Shown here: piece by piece, positions 8,729 to 17,631 of the stretch
How the letters are laid out: every line of letters starts with the position of its first letter
Numbering within the stretch: position 1 is the stretch's first letter
Made by a program: the position numbers and the translations under genes
Assembly: GCA_965275915.1 (NCBI GenBank)
Contig: CBDHYI010000008.1
Location: forward strand, 1,116,001-1,180,000
Reading direction: 5' to 3'
DNA: 64,000 nt
Source of the DNA: JBDWFY01 sp965275915
Lineage (GTDB): Bacteria > Pseudomonadota > Alphaproteobacteria > Rhizobiales > Stappiaceae
Notes under the pieces: model-generated
The model's input: the letters and a program-made list of their open reading frames with translations, nothing else
Databases searched by the model: none
Told to the model about the DNA's origin: nothing

Positions 8729-10438
8729 TCAATTGCGCCAGGGAATGACGCCGTCAGGAACCCTGCGAAATATCAGGCTGGTGGCAAGCATGATCAGAGC
8801 TGTGGCGAAAACAACGATGACCGACATGGCCGCGGCCAGGGTGGTGTAACCCCCATCCTCGTAATTGAAAATAACCGTGCCGATTGTCTCGCTGCCTGAC
8901 GACCACAGCAGGGCCGAGACCGTCACCTCATTATAGGCTGTCAGGAAAACAAGGATCGCGCCGGAGACGGCCGCGGGGGCAACGAGGGGGGCAAAAATGC
9001 GCCACATGCGCCTGAGAAACCGCGCCCCTGATACCCTCGCCGCATCATCGAGGCTTAAATCCAGCTGCGCATAGGACGCGACCACCGGTTTGAGGCCGAC
9101 CGTGAAGAACACGGCGATATAGGCCAGCAGGATGATCGTGCTCGTTCCGTAGAGCGAGAGATTTGTGTAGGGCAGAGGCCGGATAAAGACGAGAATGAAG
9201 GCGATCGACATCACGATACCCGGGAGGGCGAAGGCGACTTCCGCAAGCGACGCCGACAACTGCGAAACGCGCCGTGCCGTTCCTGTCCGGAGGATCAGGC
9301 CATGAGCCAAAAGGACGGACGATGCGGCAATCACAAGGGCCGCAGCTCCGGCCAGCAATGTTGAATTCACGAAGGCTCGCACGGTAACGGCTTGCGTCAT
9401 GAGGACTTCATGGAGGTTCTTGAATGTCAGCGTCTCCGGCGTCAACGGAACACCATATGTCGGTACAAGCGCGGTTGCCAGAAGCGACAGGGCGGGCAGG
9501 AACAGCACAAGGGCCAGGAACAGGCTGATGATGAATTCCACCCGCCAGCGCCAACGGCCAAGCCGGTACGAAAGCGGCTGGGAGGGCGGCCCTATGAGGG
9601 CGGTACCCAGGCCCCGCTGAAGTCCGAATTGCAGGATCAGGGCGGCGATTGTGATCAGTCCCAGGACAAGTGCCACAATTGCCATATCGCCGATCACATC
9701 CGGTCCGAAGCTCGAAAGCCGCTGCCAGATCAGCACCGGCAATGTGATGTAGCGTGCCGGTATGCCCAGAATCGCGTTGATTCCGAAATTGCCGAGCGCG
9801 GCAACAAAGGCCAGCATGAAGGCTGCAAGCAGTGCCGGATATAGCAGCGGTATCTGAATGCGCAGGAGCAGCCGGAGCGGGTGAGCGCCGGAAAGCCGGC
9901 CCGCCTCCATCAGTTCGCGCGGCATGGAGCGAAGGGCGGCGCGCATGATCAGGAAGGCCAGAGGAGCGTTCTGAATGGTCAGCAGCAGGATCAGACCGCC
10001 GCGCGAATAAAGCGGATGGGTGCTTCCAAGTTCAGGCGCCAGATTGAACCATCTCAGCACCGGGCTGCCCGGACCGAGCGCCTGGATCCAGGCAATGGCC
10101 GTCACATGCGGCGGGATCATCATCGGCAGGAGCAGCAGAAAGACAAACAGGCCCTTGCGGCGAATATCCGTAAGGCCGATGGCGAGCGCAAGCAGCGTGC
10201 CGACAAGCGTGGCAAAACACGCGGAGACCAGGGAGGTCTCCAGAGAATGCCAGGCTGCGCGAGCAACCGACAGGCTGCTCAGGACAGTACCCAGTTTTTC
10301 AAGCGCGGTCCCGTCCTGCGAGCCGGAAAATATCTCCGCAGCCAGAAAGACCAGCGGCAGGCCGCAGAGCCCGAAGATGAGAAGGCAGGGAAGGGCGAGA
10401 GAAAATCTCTCGCCCCGATTGGCGAAAGGGGACAGCAA
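8729..10438 (-). CDS. ABC transporter permease, two fused membrane domains (FbpB-like)
   Basis: A 569-residue inner-membrane protein with two tandem BPD-type permease domains, one on each half. EAGRLSGAHPLRLLLRIQIP (about residue 180) and DAARVSGARFLRRMWRIFAP (about residue 470) are the two EAA loops that contact the ATPase. The fused layout is that of FbpB/SfuB and of 2-aminoethylphosphonate permeases. It follows the binding-protein gene by 9 bases on the same strand and works with the convergent ATPase at 7670-8719. Confidence 0.87.
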   Translation of the reverse strand: MLSPFANRGERFSLALPCLLIFGLCGLPLVFLAAEIFSGSQDGTALEKLGTVLSSLSVARAAWHSLETSLVSACFATLVGTLLALAIGLTDIRRKGLFVFLLLLPMMIPPHVTAIAWIQALGPGSPVLRWFNLAPELGSTHPLYSRGGLILLLTIQNAPLAFLIMRAALRSMPRELMEAGRLSGAHPLRLLLRIQIPLLYPALLAAFMLAFVAALGNFGINAILGIPARYITLPVLIWQRLSSFGPDVIGDMAIVALVLGLITIAALILQFGLQRGLGTALIGPPSQPLSYRLGRWRWRVEFIISLFLALVLFLPALSLLATALVPTYGVPLTPETLTFKNLHEVLMTQAVTVRAFVNSTLLAGAAALVIAASSVLLAHGLILRTGTARRVSQLSASLAEVAFALPGIVMSIAFILVFIRPLPYTNLSLYGTSTIILLAYIAVFFTVGLKPVVASYAQLDLSLDDAARVSGARFLRRMWRIFAPLVAPAAVSGAILVFLTAYNEVTVSALLWSSGSETIGTVIFNYEDGGYTTLAAAMSVIVVFATALIMLATSLIFRRVPDGVIPWRN

Positions 10439-10447
10439 AGACAGGGC

Positions 10448-11428
10448 TTACCCACCGAAAATTTCAGTAAACTTCTGCTTGTTTGCCTTGTCGTTCGCGA
10501 GCGCCTCAGCCGGATCGAATTCGATCAGCTTGATGGCGTCCCGGGCTGGAAACCCTTCCGGCGGCTCGATAGCCGGATGCGCCGCCAGATAGCCCTGATC
10601 GGCAGCCATCTGCTGACCTTCAGGCGACAGCAGGAAATCGACAAAGGCTTTCGCGGCGGTCGGGTTCTTGGCGCTGGAGAGGATTGCGACGGGTTCTGTC
10701 ACGGCCGATACGCCTTCCTCGGGGAACACGAACTCAACAGGAGCGCCTTCGAGCTTGTTGCGGATCGGCAGGAAATCGACCACGAAACCGTAAAGCTTTT
10801 CACCTGCCGCGACGGCTTTGTAGGTACCGCCGTTCCCACCTTTGGGATTGGCTCCCTGTTCAGCAAGGCCCTCATAGAGCGCCCAGCCCAGATCGTCGTT
10901 TGCCGTCAGGGCCGCCATGTGGATCGTCGCGGCGCCGGATGTCAGCGGCGAGGGCATTGCGATCTTGTCCTTCGCCTCTTCCTTCAGGAGATCCTTGTAG
11001 GATGCCGGCTTCATTGGTGCGGCAGTGTTGTAGACAATTCCGGTTGTGATCAGCTTGGTTGAGAAATAGGTCTTGTCTTTGTCCATGATTGCCGGATCGT
11101 AGGCCGAAACATCGGCGTCCGGATGGGCCATCAGCAGCGCTTCGGACTTCAGGCCTTCCATCGTGACCATATCTGCGATCAACAGGACGTCAGGCTGAGG
11201 ATTGCCGGCCGCGAGTTCGGCACGCAGCTTGGCCATGATCTTCGTCGTGCCGTCACGCACCCACTCGACGTCGACATCGGGATATTTTGCCTTGAAGGCA
11301 TCAACCGTCTGCTGCGCATCCTTGTTAGGCTGAGAGGTGTAAAGTACGAGCTTCCCGGTAACGTCGGCGGCGAAAGTCGAGGTGGCAACCGCCACCGACA
11401 GCAACACGCCAAGAACGATCTGTTTCAT
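10448..11428 (-). CDS. ABC transporter periplasmic substrate-binding protein (FbpA-like family)
   Basis: The 326-residue product starts at the ATG at 11428, giving a Sec signal peptide MKQIVLGVLLSVAVATSTFA cut before ADVTGK; an extended frame to 11557 is not convincing. The mature part begins with VLYTSQPNKDAQQTV, the usual opening of ferric-iron and aminoethylphosphonate binding proteins (extracellular family 1). Residues such as TTGIVYNT and EPVAILSSAKNP fit that fold. Fe(III), a phosphonate or another anion are possible ligands, and the paired-tyrosine iron site of FbpA is not evident. It lies between gntR and the permease, all on one strand. Confidence 0.82.
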   Translation of the reverse strand: MKQIVLGVLLSVAVATSTFAADVTGKLVLYTSQPNKDAQQTVDAFKAKYPDVDVEWVRDGTTKIMAKLRAELAAGNPQPDVLLIADMVTMEGLKSEALLMAHPDADVSAYDPAIMDKDKTYFSTKLITTGIVYNTAAPMKPASYKDLLKEEAKDKIAMPSPLTSGAATIHMAALTANDDLGWALYEGLAEQGANPKGGNGGTYKAVAAGEKLYGFVVDFLPIRNKLEGAPVEFVFPEEGVSAVTEPVAILSSAKNPTAAKAFVDFLLSPEGQQMAADQGYLAAHPAIEPPEGFPARDAIKLIEFDPAEALANDKANKQKFTEIFGG

Positions 11429-11563
11429 GGTTTTGTCCGCAAAAGTTGAGTGTTGAGCCAACCGGGCCGGGTTGACTTTCCAATCGGATTGGTATCGTCC
11501 GGATATGACAGTTTGATCACGCGTTTTTACCTGCTGTTCGCCCCTCCGGTTCCTCAACGGTTC

Positions 11564-12244
11564 TTACACACCGTTCATTACCTTCAGATTCTCCCGGGAA
11601 GCGGAGATGTGCTTGCGCATCAGGAGTTCGGCGAGTTCCGGATCGCCTTCGTTGATGGCGGCCAGGATCCAGCGATGTTCCTCAAGAGCGCGCCTGCCGC
11701 GCCCCGGTGTGTTTTTGTGCCGGCGCCGGAACAGGCGCATCTGCGGATAAAGGTCGCTGCAGAGTATGGAGAATAGATGCGGGTTTCGGGACCCCCGGAT
11801 GATCACGTAATGAAAGTCGAGATCTTCCGGATGCTGGATATAAGAGCCATCCTTCGTCCTTTCAACCGCAAGCGCATGGGCGTCGAAAAGCATGCCCAGG
11901 TCTTTTTTTTCTTCCGCCGTCATACGCTCTGCGGCGAGCCTGGCGGCAGCGCCTTCCAGATGCTCGCGTACATCGAGAAGGTGGATGATATCTTCGGCTG
12001 AATGGCGGGCCACTTTGGCACCGGCATTGGGCGACAACACAACCAGATTGCGTTCGGCAAGTCGCTTCAGCGCTTCCCGGACCGGACCCCGGCTGACGTC
12101 GAAACGGCTGGCCAGTTCCTTTTCATTGAGCTTTTCGCCGGGCGCGAACCTGCCCTGAACGATGTCCTCGCACAGGGCTTCTGCCAGAACCTGGGATCTG
12201 TCCTCGGTGCGCCTCAGTTTTATTGGGCCGGTCTCTTTTTCCAT
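11564..12244 (-). CDS. GntR-family regulator, FCD subfamily
   Basis: A 226-residue protein with an N-terminal winged helix (LNEKELASRFDVSRGPVREA, about residues 35-54, then LKRLAERNLVVLSPNAGAKV) and a C-terminal FCD ligand domain rich in His/Asp/Glu (residues 90-215). I chose the ATG at 12244; an in-frame ATG at 12280 would place the start inside the palindrome at 12252-12267. The gene faces away from prpD and is codirectional with the ABC genes, so it may control either or both. The dyad directly before the start suggests autoregulation. Confidence 0.85.
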   Translation of the reverse strand: MEKETGPIKLRRTEDRSQVLAEALCEDIVQGRFAPGEKLNEKELASRFDVSRGPVREALKRLAERNLVVLSPNAGAKVARHSAEDIIHLLDVREHLEGAAARLAAERMTAEEKKDLGMLFDAHALAVERTKDGSYIQHPEDLDFHYVIIRGSRNPHLFSILCSDLYPQMRLFRRRHKNTPGRGRRALEEHRWILAAINEGDPELAELLMRKHISASRENLKVMNGV

Positions 12245-12251
12245 GCAGGCT

Positions 12252-12267
12252 ATATTGTCGACAATAT
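12252..12267. promoter_or_regulatory. GntR operator, perfect 16-bp palindrome
   Basis: ATATTGTCGACAATAT is perfectly self-complementary and lies 7 bases upstream of the gntR start. A second, degenerate copy is at 12314-12329. TTGTC-GACAA dyads are typical for FCD-type GntR repressors. Confidence 0.6.
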
Positions 12268-12313
12268 CATTGTATATCAATCAAATTCGGCGTAAAAAAT
12301 AAAACTAATATAA

Positions 12314-12329
12314 ATTTTGTTGACAATAT
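12314..12329. promoter_or_regulatory. Second GntR-type operator, imperfect copy
   Basis: ATTTTGTTGACAATAT matches the palindrome at 12252 in 14 of 16 positions, with an intact right half. It lies 62 bases further along the divergent region, facing the rightward transcript toward prpDB. Confidence 0.5.
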
Positions 12330-12894
12330 GAACTTCAGGAGCCATTGCTGCCTGAACGGTCTGCCAAACAAGAACCCTGTCAAACGGGAGGAAAAAACCT
12401 GAAACTTTCTCTGCTGACACCCGTGCTCGTCGGAATCGCGCTTGCCCTTAGCGCTCCATCGGTCGCGACGGCGGCCAGCTTGCCTTCGGACATGTCGTCA
12501 CTAAGCGGAATGATGACGACGATCTGATGGTTGCCGCATCCACTGCGACAAAAAACCGGCTGACACAAAACGGCTTTGCCATTGGGTCCGCCGTTGGCGG
12601 TTTCAATCATTTGAAGGTCCTGACGGTGCCGTAGCGGGTCCATGACGGATGAACTGTGGCGGGCGATACTTCCGTCGGACGGTGTGTTGCCTTTCTTTTT
12701 TTGAGCCCCGTCGCCGTTGGATTGTGGATCGCCGCAATCGCCGGATTTGGGACGCCGGTGGCCCTGCGTGGTCTGCTGAAAAGACCAAAGGCCGTGATTG
12801 AAGAACGGCCACCGCAAACAGAACACTGATTTTTTGAACCTGACAATGACAACGCCGGGGTAAAGGCCGGCAAGCAGCAAAAGCGAGACCTGAC
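12330..12894 (+). pseudogene. Decayed coding remnants between gntR and prpD
   Basis: An ORF at 12345-12527 encodes a clear signal peptide (LSLLTPVLVGIALALSAPSV then ATAAS) but stops after 60 codons. In a neighbouring frame the reading continues (DDDLMVAASTATKNRLTQ) to a stop near 12636. A GTG frame at 12656-12829 gives 57 codons with one hydrophobic span (FLFLSPVAVGLWIAAIAGFG) and a basic, Pro-rich tail. Together these look like broken pieces of an exported or membrane-transport operon. I cannot name the original genes, and the region may simply be a long leader. Confidence 0.4.
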
Positions 12895-14427
12895 ATGCTG
12901 AACCATGAAGTTCATGCTTCGCCCTCAAAGGACGAGTTGCCAAGGCCGGAACAACTGGCCTGGAAATTTGCCGAGGTTGCCGCCGATCCGGTGCCGGTTG
13001 ATGAGGATGTCAAAGACATGATCATCAACCGCATCATCGATAATGCATCCGTGGCAATTGCATCGCTCAACCGCGCACCGATCAAGTCGGCACGGGCGAT
13101 GGCGCTCGCCCACCCCCGCGAAGGCGGTGCGACTCTTTTCGGCGCCCAAAGTGGCGTGACCGTCTGCGCCGAATGGGCGGCCTGGGCCAATGGCACAGCG
13201 GTGCGTGAACTTGACTATCATGACACGTTTCTTGCGGCGGATTATTCTCATCCGGCAGATAATATTCCGCCGCTTCTGGCAGTGGCGCAGCAATGCGGCA
13301 AAGATGGCGCGGCGTTACTGCGCGGAATTGCAACGGCCTATGAAATCCAGGTGAATCTGGTCAAGGGCATTTGTCTTCATGAGCATAAAATCGATCACAT
13401 CGCCCATATCGGGCCGTCTGTTGCTGCCGGCGTCTCGACACTGCTGGATCTTGACAGGGAGATCGCATATCAGTCGGTACAGCAGGGCCTTCACTGCACG
13501 ATCACCACGCGGCAATCGCGGAAAGGCGAGATTTCGTCGTGGAAAGCCTTCGCGCCGGCTTATGCGGGAAAAACGGCGATTGAAGCCGTTGACCGCTGCA
13601 TGCGCGGGGAGGGGGCGCCGAGCCCGATTTACGAGGGTGAGGACTCCGTCATTTCCTATATCCTGAATGGCCGCACCGCCCGGGATCAGGGAAAATCTCC
13701 TTACGAACCTATCTATATCGTGCCGCTGCCCGGACCGGGCGAAGCCAAGCGCGCCATCATGGACACCTACACGAAAGAACACTCGGCGGAGTATCAGTCC
13801 CAGGCGCTGATCGATCTGGCCTTCAAGCTGGGCAAACAGATCGACGACCTGGAGGCCGTTCAATCGATCGTTCTGCACACGTCGCACCATACGCATTATG
13901 TGATTGGCACCGGGTCCGGCGATCCGCAGAAAATGGACCCCAAAGCCTCTCGGGAAACGCTTGATCATTCGATCATGTATATCTTTGCCGTCGCGCTGCA
14001 GGACGGTCGTTGGCATCACGTTGACAGCTACACGCCGGAGCGGGCTGCCCGTCCCGACACGGTGCGGCTGTGGCACAAGATCTCAACGGTCGAAGATCCC
14101 GAGTGGACCCGACGTTACCACTCTCGCGATGCCGCGGAAAAAGCCTTCGGCGGCCGTGTGGTCATCACCATGAAGGACGGCTCCGTACTGGAAGACGAAA
14201 TGGCCGTCGCCAACGCCCATTCGCTTGGCGCACAGCCATTCGGACGGGCAGAATATATCAACAAGTTCAAGATCCTGACAGACGGCATTCTTGAGCCGTC
14301 CGAAAGCACGCGCTTTCTGGATCTAGTCCAGCGGCTGCCTGACTTGAGCGCTGCGGACGTGCGCAGTCTCAATCCGGTCGCCCCAAAGGGCTATCTGATT
14401 GAAAATCCGGCCAAAGGGATCTTCTGA
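12895..14427 (+). CDS. prpD: 2-methylcitrate dehydratase (MmgE/PrpD family)
   Basis: A 510-residue MmgE/PrpD-family protein close to the usual PrpD length. It would dehydrate 2-methylcitrate to 2-methyl-cis-aconitate in the methylcitrate cycle for propionate. The helical N-terminal part (VDEDVKDMIINRIIDNASVA) and the later lid domain (from about residue 280) are in family order. YHDTFLAADYSHPADNI is the characteristic motif region near residue 105. The start ATG overlaps the following gene's start region at the other end: the prpD stop and prpB start share one base. The direct neighbour prpB supports the methylcitrate role over other MmgE functions. Confidence 0.85.
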   Translation: MLNHEVHASPSKDELPRPEQLAWKFAEVAADPVPVDEDVKDMIINRIIDNASVAIASLNRAPIKSARAMALAHPREGGATLFGAQSGVTVCAEWAAWANGTAVRELDYHDTFLAADYSHPADNIPPLLAVAQQCGKDGAALLRGIATAYEIQVNLVKGICLHEHKIDHIAHIGPSVAAGVSTLLDLDREIAYQSVQQGLHCTITTRQSRKGEISSWKAFAPAYAGKTAIEAVDRCMRGEGAPSPIYEGEDSVISYILNGRTARDQGKSPYEPIYIVPLPGPGEAKRAIMDTYTKEHSAEYQSQALIDLAFKLGKQIDDLEAVQSIVLHTSHHTHYVIGTGSGDPQKMDPKASRETLDHSIMYIFAVALQDGRWHHVDSYTPERAARPDTVRLWHKISTVEDPEWTRRYHSRDAAEKAFGGRVVITMKDGSVLEDEMAVANAHSLGAQPFGRAEYINKFKILTDGILEPSESTRFLDLVQRLPDLSAADVRSLNPVAPKGYLIENPAKGIF

Positions 14428-15338
14428 TGTTGTTCACGACCAAAACACCCACCCAAAAGCGCGCCGACTTCCGGGCCATGCTGGCCGACGGCAGGCTGCA
14501 CCAGTTTCCCGGCGCTTTCAATCCGCTCTGCGCGCAACTGATCGAGCGAAAAGGGTTCGATGGCGTCTATATTTCCGGGGCGGTGATGTCGGCCGATCTC
14601 TGTCTTCCGGATATCGGCATCGCCACGCTCGAGGAATTCGTCACGAGGGGCCGGCAGATCAGCCGTGTGACGGATCTTCCGGCAATCATCGACATCGACA
14701 CCGGCTTCGGTGAGCCGATGAGCGCAGCGCGCTCGGTGCGGCTGATGGAAGAAGCCGGGCTTGCCGGTTGCCATATTGAAGATCAGGTCATGCCCAAGCG
14801 CTGCGGGCATCTGGACGGCAAGGAAATTGTCGACACAGCGACCATGGTTCAGCGCATCAGAGCGGCCGCGGATGCGAAGATGGATGACAATTTCTGTCTG
14901 ATCGCCCGCTCCGACGCCCGCGCTGTCGAGGGACTTGATAAAGCCATCGACCGGATGAAAGCCTATATCGATGCGGGGGCCGACATGCTGTTCCCCGAAG
15001 CGATGAAATCGGAAAAGGAATTCGAAGCGGTCCGCGAAGCGATCGGTGTTCCGATGCTCGCAAACATGACCGAGTTCGGCAAAAGCCGGCTGCTCAACAA
15101 AACTGAGCTTGAAGCATTGGGCTTCAATCTGGTCATCTACCCGGTCACCACCCTGCGGCTTGCCATGGGAGAAGTCGACCGGGGCCTTGATGCCATTTTG
15201 AGAGACGGTGATCAGAACGGCATTCTCGACCGGATGCAGCACCGTCGCGATCTCTATGATCTTCTGCGCTACGAGGACTATAACCGGTTCGACAAGGCGC
15301 TTTTTAATTTCGAGGTTGGCGATACGCCGATGGCGTAA
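14427..15338 (+). CDS. prpB: Methylisocitrate lyase
   Basis: A 303-residue member of the isocitrate lyase/PEP mutase superfamily. It cleaves 2-methylisocitrate to pyruvate and succinate. The catalytic loop KRCGH (at about residue 122) is exactly the PrpB signature, and IDIDTGFGEP carries the Mg2+-binding acidic residues. The gene is coupled to prpD by a TGATG stop/start overlap. No methylcitrate synthase (prpC) lies nearby, so that step must be encoded elsewhere. Confidence 0.93.
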   Translation: MLFTTKTPTQKRADFRAMLADGRLHQFPGAFNPLCAQLIERKGFDGVYISGAVMSADLCLPDIGIATLEEFVTRGRQISRVTDLPAIIDIDTGFGEPMSAARSVRLMEEAGLAGCHIEDQVMPKRCGHLDGKEIVDTATMVQRIRAAADAKMDDNFCLIARSDARAVEGLDKAIDRMKAYIDAGADMLFPEAMKSEKEFEAVREAIGVPMLANMTEFGKSRLLNKTELEALGFNLVIYPVTTLRLAMGEVDRGLDAILRDGDQNGILDRMQHRRDLYDLLRYEDYNRFDKALFNFEVGDTPMA

Positions 15339-15352
15339 CGCCGCAGAGACAT

Positions 15353-15398
15353 GCCACCTGAGCGCACATCTCCGGGTGCAGGACGGCACTCAGGTGGC
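15353..15398. terminator. Hairpin between convergent prpB and SDR genes
   Basis: GCCACCTGAG and CTCAGGTGGC are perfect 10-bp arms with a 26-base loop, lying in the 70-base space between two convergent genes. There is no T-run. The position fits a bidirectional 3' end. Confidence 0.5.
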
Positions 15399-15406
15399 GA
15401 TTGTCT

Positions 15407-16168
15407 TCAGACCTTGTTGATCGAATTTCCGCCATCGGCGATCAGGGCGCTGCCGGTGACGAAGCTGGATTGGTCCGATACGAGGAACAGTGCGGCCTGC
15501 GCGATTTCATGCGGTTCCGCCATTCGCTTTAACGCGTGGATGGATCTGTAAAATTCCAGTTGATCGGGATTGTTATCAATATCGCCCGCCATCGGCGTTT
15601 TCGTTCCTCCGGGCAACAGGGCATTGGCTCGAATGGCGGCTGCGCCATGCTCCGTGGCCAGAACCTGGACCAGTCCGATCAGACCGGCTTTACTGGCCGC
15701 GTAGGCACCCATGCCAGGGAACGCTGCGGTGTAGCCGACAAAGCTGGAGGTAAAGACAATTGAGCCGCCGCCCGTCTGTTTCATGGCCGGGATCTGGTGC
15801 TTTGCCGCAAAGAACGCACTTGTCAGATTGGTTTGAATGACTTTGTGCCAGTTCTCCGGGTCCATCTCGGGCACCGGTACCATGTCGCCCGTCATGCCCG
15901 CATTATTCAAAGCCGCATCAAGCCGGCCGAAGCGGCTCTGTGCCAATTCCACGAGGGTGCCCTGAAACACGTCGTCACATACGTCACCCGCCGCGATGAC
16001 GGCCTGCTCACGTTCCCGGTTGATGCTGTCTGCAATCCGGACGAGTTCCCGTTCCCGGCGTGCCGCCAGGACAAGATTGGCGCCCTCATCCGCGAACAGG
16101 TGGGCTGCGGCTTCGCCAATCCCGCTGCTCGCTCCCGTGATAATGACTGTCTTATTCTCAAGTTGCAT
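15407..16168 (-). CDS. SDR-family oxidoreductase
   Basis: A 253-residue classical short-chain dehydrogenase. It has the cofactor motif TGASSGIGEA (residue 11 on), NNAG near residue 90, catalytic Ser in VFTSSF, and YAASK. ARRER just after beta-2 suggests preference for NADP(H). The start is the ATG at 16168 with GGAGA upstream; the frame could extend to 16198. It is a single gene convergent with prpB. The substrate is unknown. Confidence 0.85.
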   Translation of the reverse strand: MQLENKTVIITGASSGIGEAAAHLFADEGANLVLAARRERELVRIADSINREREQAVIAAGDVCDDVFQGTLVELAQSRFGRLDAALNNAGMTGDMVPVPEMDPENWHKVIQTNLTSAFFAAKHQIPAMKQTGGGSIVFTSSFVGYTAAFPGMGAYAASKAGLIGLVQVLATEHGAAAIRANALLPGGTKTPMAGDIDNNPDQLEFYRSIHALKRMAEPHEIAQAALFLVSDQSSFVTGSALIADGGNSINKV

Positions 16169-16278
16169 TTTTGCGTCTCCGATTTCGGTGAGACGCATGC
16201 TTAGAGCCGGTTCGGGCAGCGAAATATCCGTTTCCTGCTTTCAAAACAATTTTGAATTGACGGAGAGTCCACGGCCCG

Positions 16279-16797
16279 TCACTCAGAACTGAACCACGTC
16301 AAGGCTTCGATCTCGGTTGCCTTGATGAAAGGGTCCTTGCCATCGATATAGGCATCCCAGGACGTCGTGCCGCCGGCAGTCATGTTGGTCTTCAGTACTG
16401 AGTACTCTTCAGCCTTTTTGGGATGCGCAATCAGATAATCGCGAAAAGCCAGATGCCGACCGATGTGTGGAGAGCCTGTTTCAAAGGCGTGAACATGATG
16501 CGTTCGGACGCCCATATCGTTGACCTTCCTGAAATAGCGACGTCCCTCGATACCGTAGGCACCCATCACCTCATAGCCGAGCATGCGCATCGCCTCCGAG
16601 CGCGCGTCCAACTCGTCGAGCGCCCGGACCTCTACCAAAATATCGATGATCGGTTTCGCCCGCATGCCGGGTATGGACGTGCTGCCGATATGGTGGATGG
16701 CGAAAACCGCATTGCCCAGCGTGGTGCGTAGCACAGCCGCTTCCTGTGTGAAGTCTCGAAGCCAGTTGGGGTCATAGGGGATGACGGATTTAGTCAT
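16279..16797 (-). CDS. GrpB-family (UPF0157) nucleotidyltransferase-like protein
   Basis: The 172-residue protein shows the GrpB pattern: IPYDPNWLRDF at the start, HHIGSTSIPGMRAKPIIDIL with the GS and two downstream acidic positions of the minimal nucleotidyltransferase fold, and VHAFETGSPH later. The function of the family is poorly defined; some members sit in coenzyme A-kinase fusions or toxin-like contexts. Its start overlaps the end of the membrane-protein gene at 16790-17335 by 8 bases, so the two form a unit. Confidence 0.8.
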   Translation of the reverse strand: MTKSVIPYDPNWLRDFTQEAAVLRTTLGNAVFAIHHIGSTSIPGMRAKPIIDILVEVRALDELDARSEAMRMLGYEVMGAYGIEGRRYFRKVNDMGVRTHHVHAFETGSPHIGRHLAFRDYLIAHPKKAEEYSVLKTNMTAGGTTSWDAYIDGKDPFIKATEIEALTWFSSE

Positions 16798-17335
16798 GCG
16801 TGACCTTTGCGTCCTTTACGCAATTCTGTGCCCTTCGCTCAAACCGGCACAGGTGTATCCAACTGCATAGAAACTGTAGGAAGAAACTGGTCATGAGCAT
16901 TGCGAGTGATCTGTAATAATAGCCATCGGATTCGGACCACTCTATTTCCTCCGGAAGAGCGGTGTAGAAATGATATGTCGGCAGAATGTTATATTGTCCG
17001 ACTATCAGTACGGCGCAGATTGGAAATGCACACAAAAATAGAAGAAATGGTACTCGTCCGAATATGGCAGCAATAAGAGCGGCGATTCCCGCAGCAACAT
17101 TCAGTGCGGCGAAAAAGTGTAGGAAAACCGATAATAGCGAAAGAAGGAAGCCGGCAAATAGCGAACCAATAACACCGTAGATCACCAATTGAGTTGTGTT
17201 GGGCTGGGCCAAACTCAATGGTAGCTCATCGGCGAGTATCCAAGCTGCGTACAGGAGCGCACTAACGCAATAGCTGGTAAGAATAACTGTCCAAAAGGCG
17301 CGTGTCGGCTCAACCGGTCCGTAATTTTTCTTCAA
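16790..17335 (-). CDS. Hypothetical multi-pass membrane protein
   Basis: I do not recognise this 181-residue protein. It has four or five hydrophobic spans (about residues 14-34, 50-75, 75-95, 95-115 and 145-165), and a basic C-terminal tail with HLCRFERRAQ. The start is apparently the TTG at 17335, with GAGG at suitable distance. Its base composition is AT-richer than the flanking operons. It overlaps the downstream grpB-like gene and so is probably transferred or regulated with it. Confidence 0.55.
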   Translation of the reverse strand: MKKNYGPVEPTRAFWTVILTSYCVSALLYAAWILADELPLSLAQPNTTQLVIYGVIGSLFAGFLLSLLSVFLHFFAALNVAAGIAALIAAIFGRVPFLLFLCAFPICAVLIVGQYNILPTYHFYTALPEEIEWSESDGYYYRSLAMLMTSFFLQFLCSWIHLCRFERRAQNCVKDAKVTHD

Positions 17336-17631
17336 AGGTAACCTCAGTTGGCAAAGACTTGGATTTCAGGGGTTGAATACCGGTGCAATGATCGCAAAAT
17401 CATGACCAATCTGTGCAGATCTTCAGGTTGAGTGTGCAGGAGAACTTTACGAGCTTACGGTGCTTACTTCCACTGCATGGATGTTCCAACATTGCTAGCA
17501 GTCCAAGCTTAGGCTTCGCCTGTTATGCAACGTCTTTGCAACAATCAGCATGTCGAAATGATACATAGAAACAGGTTCTATAAATCATAAATTTATGTTA
17601 TTATGATTTATAGAAAGGACTCCTATAACTC
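17336..17631. other. AT-rich intergenic region before the Fic gene
   Basis: No gene is seen in these 296 bases. They separate two divergent units and contain the long inverted repeat at 17576-17615. Confidence 0.6.
17576..17615. promoter_or_regulatory. 15-bp perfect inverted repeat (probable operator) before fic
   Basis: TTCTATAAATCATAA and TTATGATTTATAGAA are exact reverse complements with a 10-base spacer; the right arm ends 16 bases before the Fic start codon. The AT-rich arms also contain -10-like sequences. A repressor bound here would block the promoter. The Fic protein itself ends in a winged-helix-like segment and is the obvious candidate. Confidence 0.65.

Noticed and set aside
12380..12943. 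A 187-codon minus-strand frame opposite the decayed region upstream of prpD
   Set aside because: No start site, no recognisable family, and it runs across the divergent promoter region; it is most likely a chance frame.
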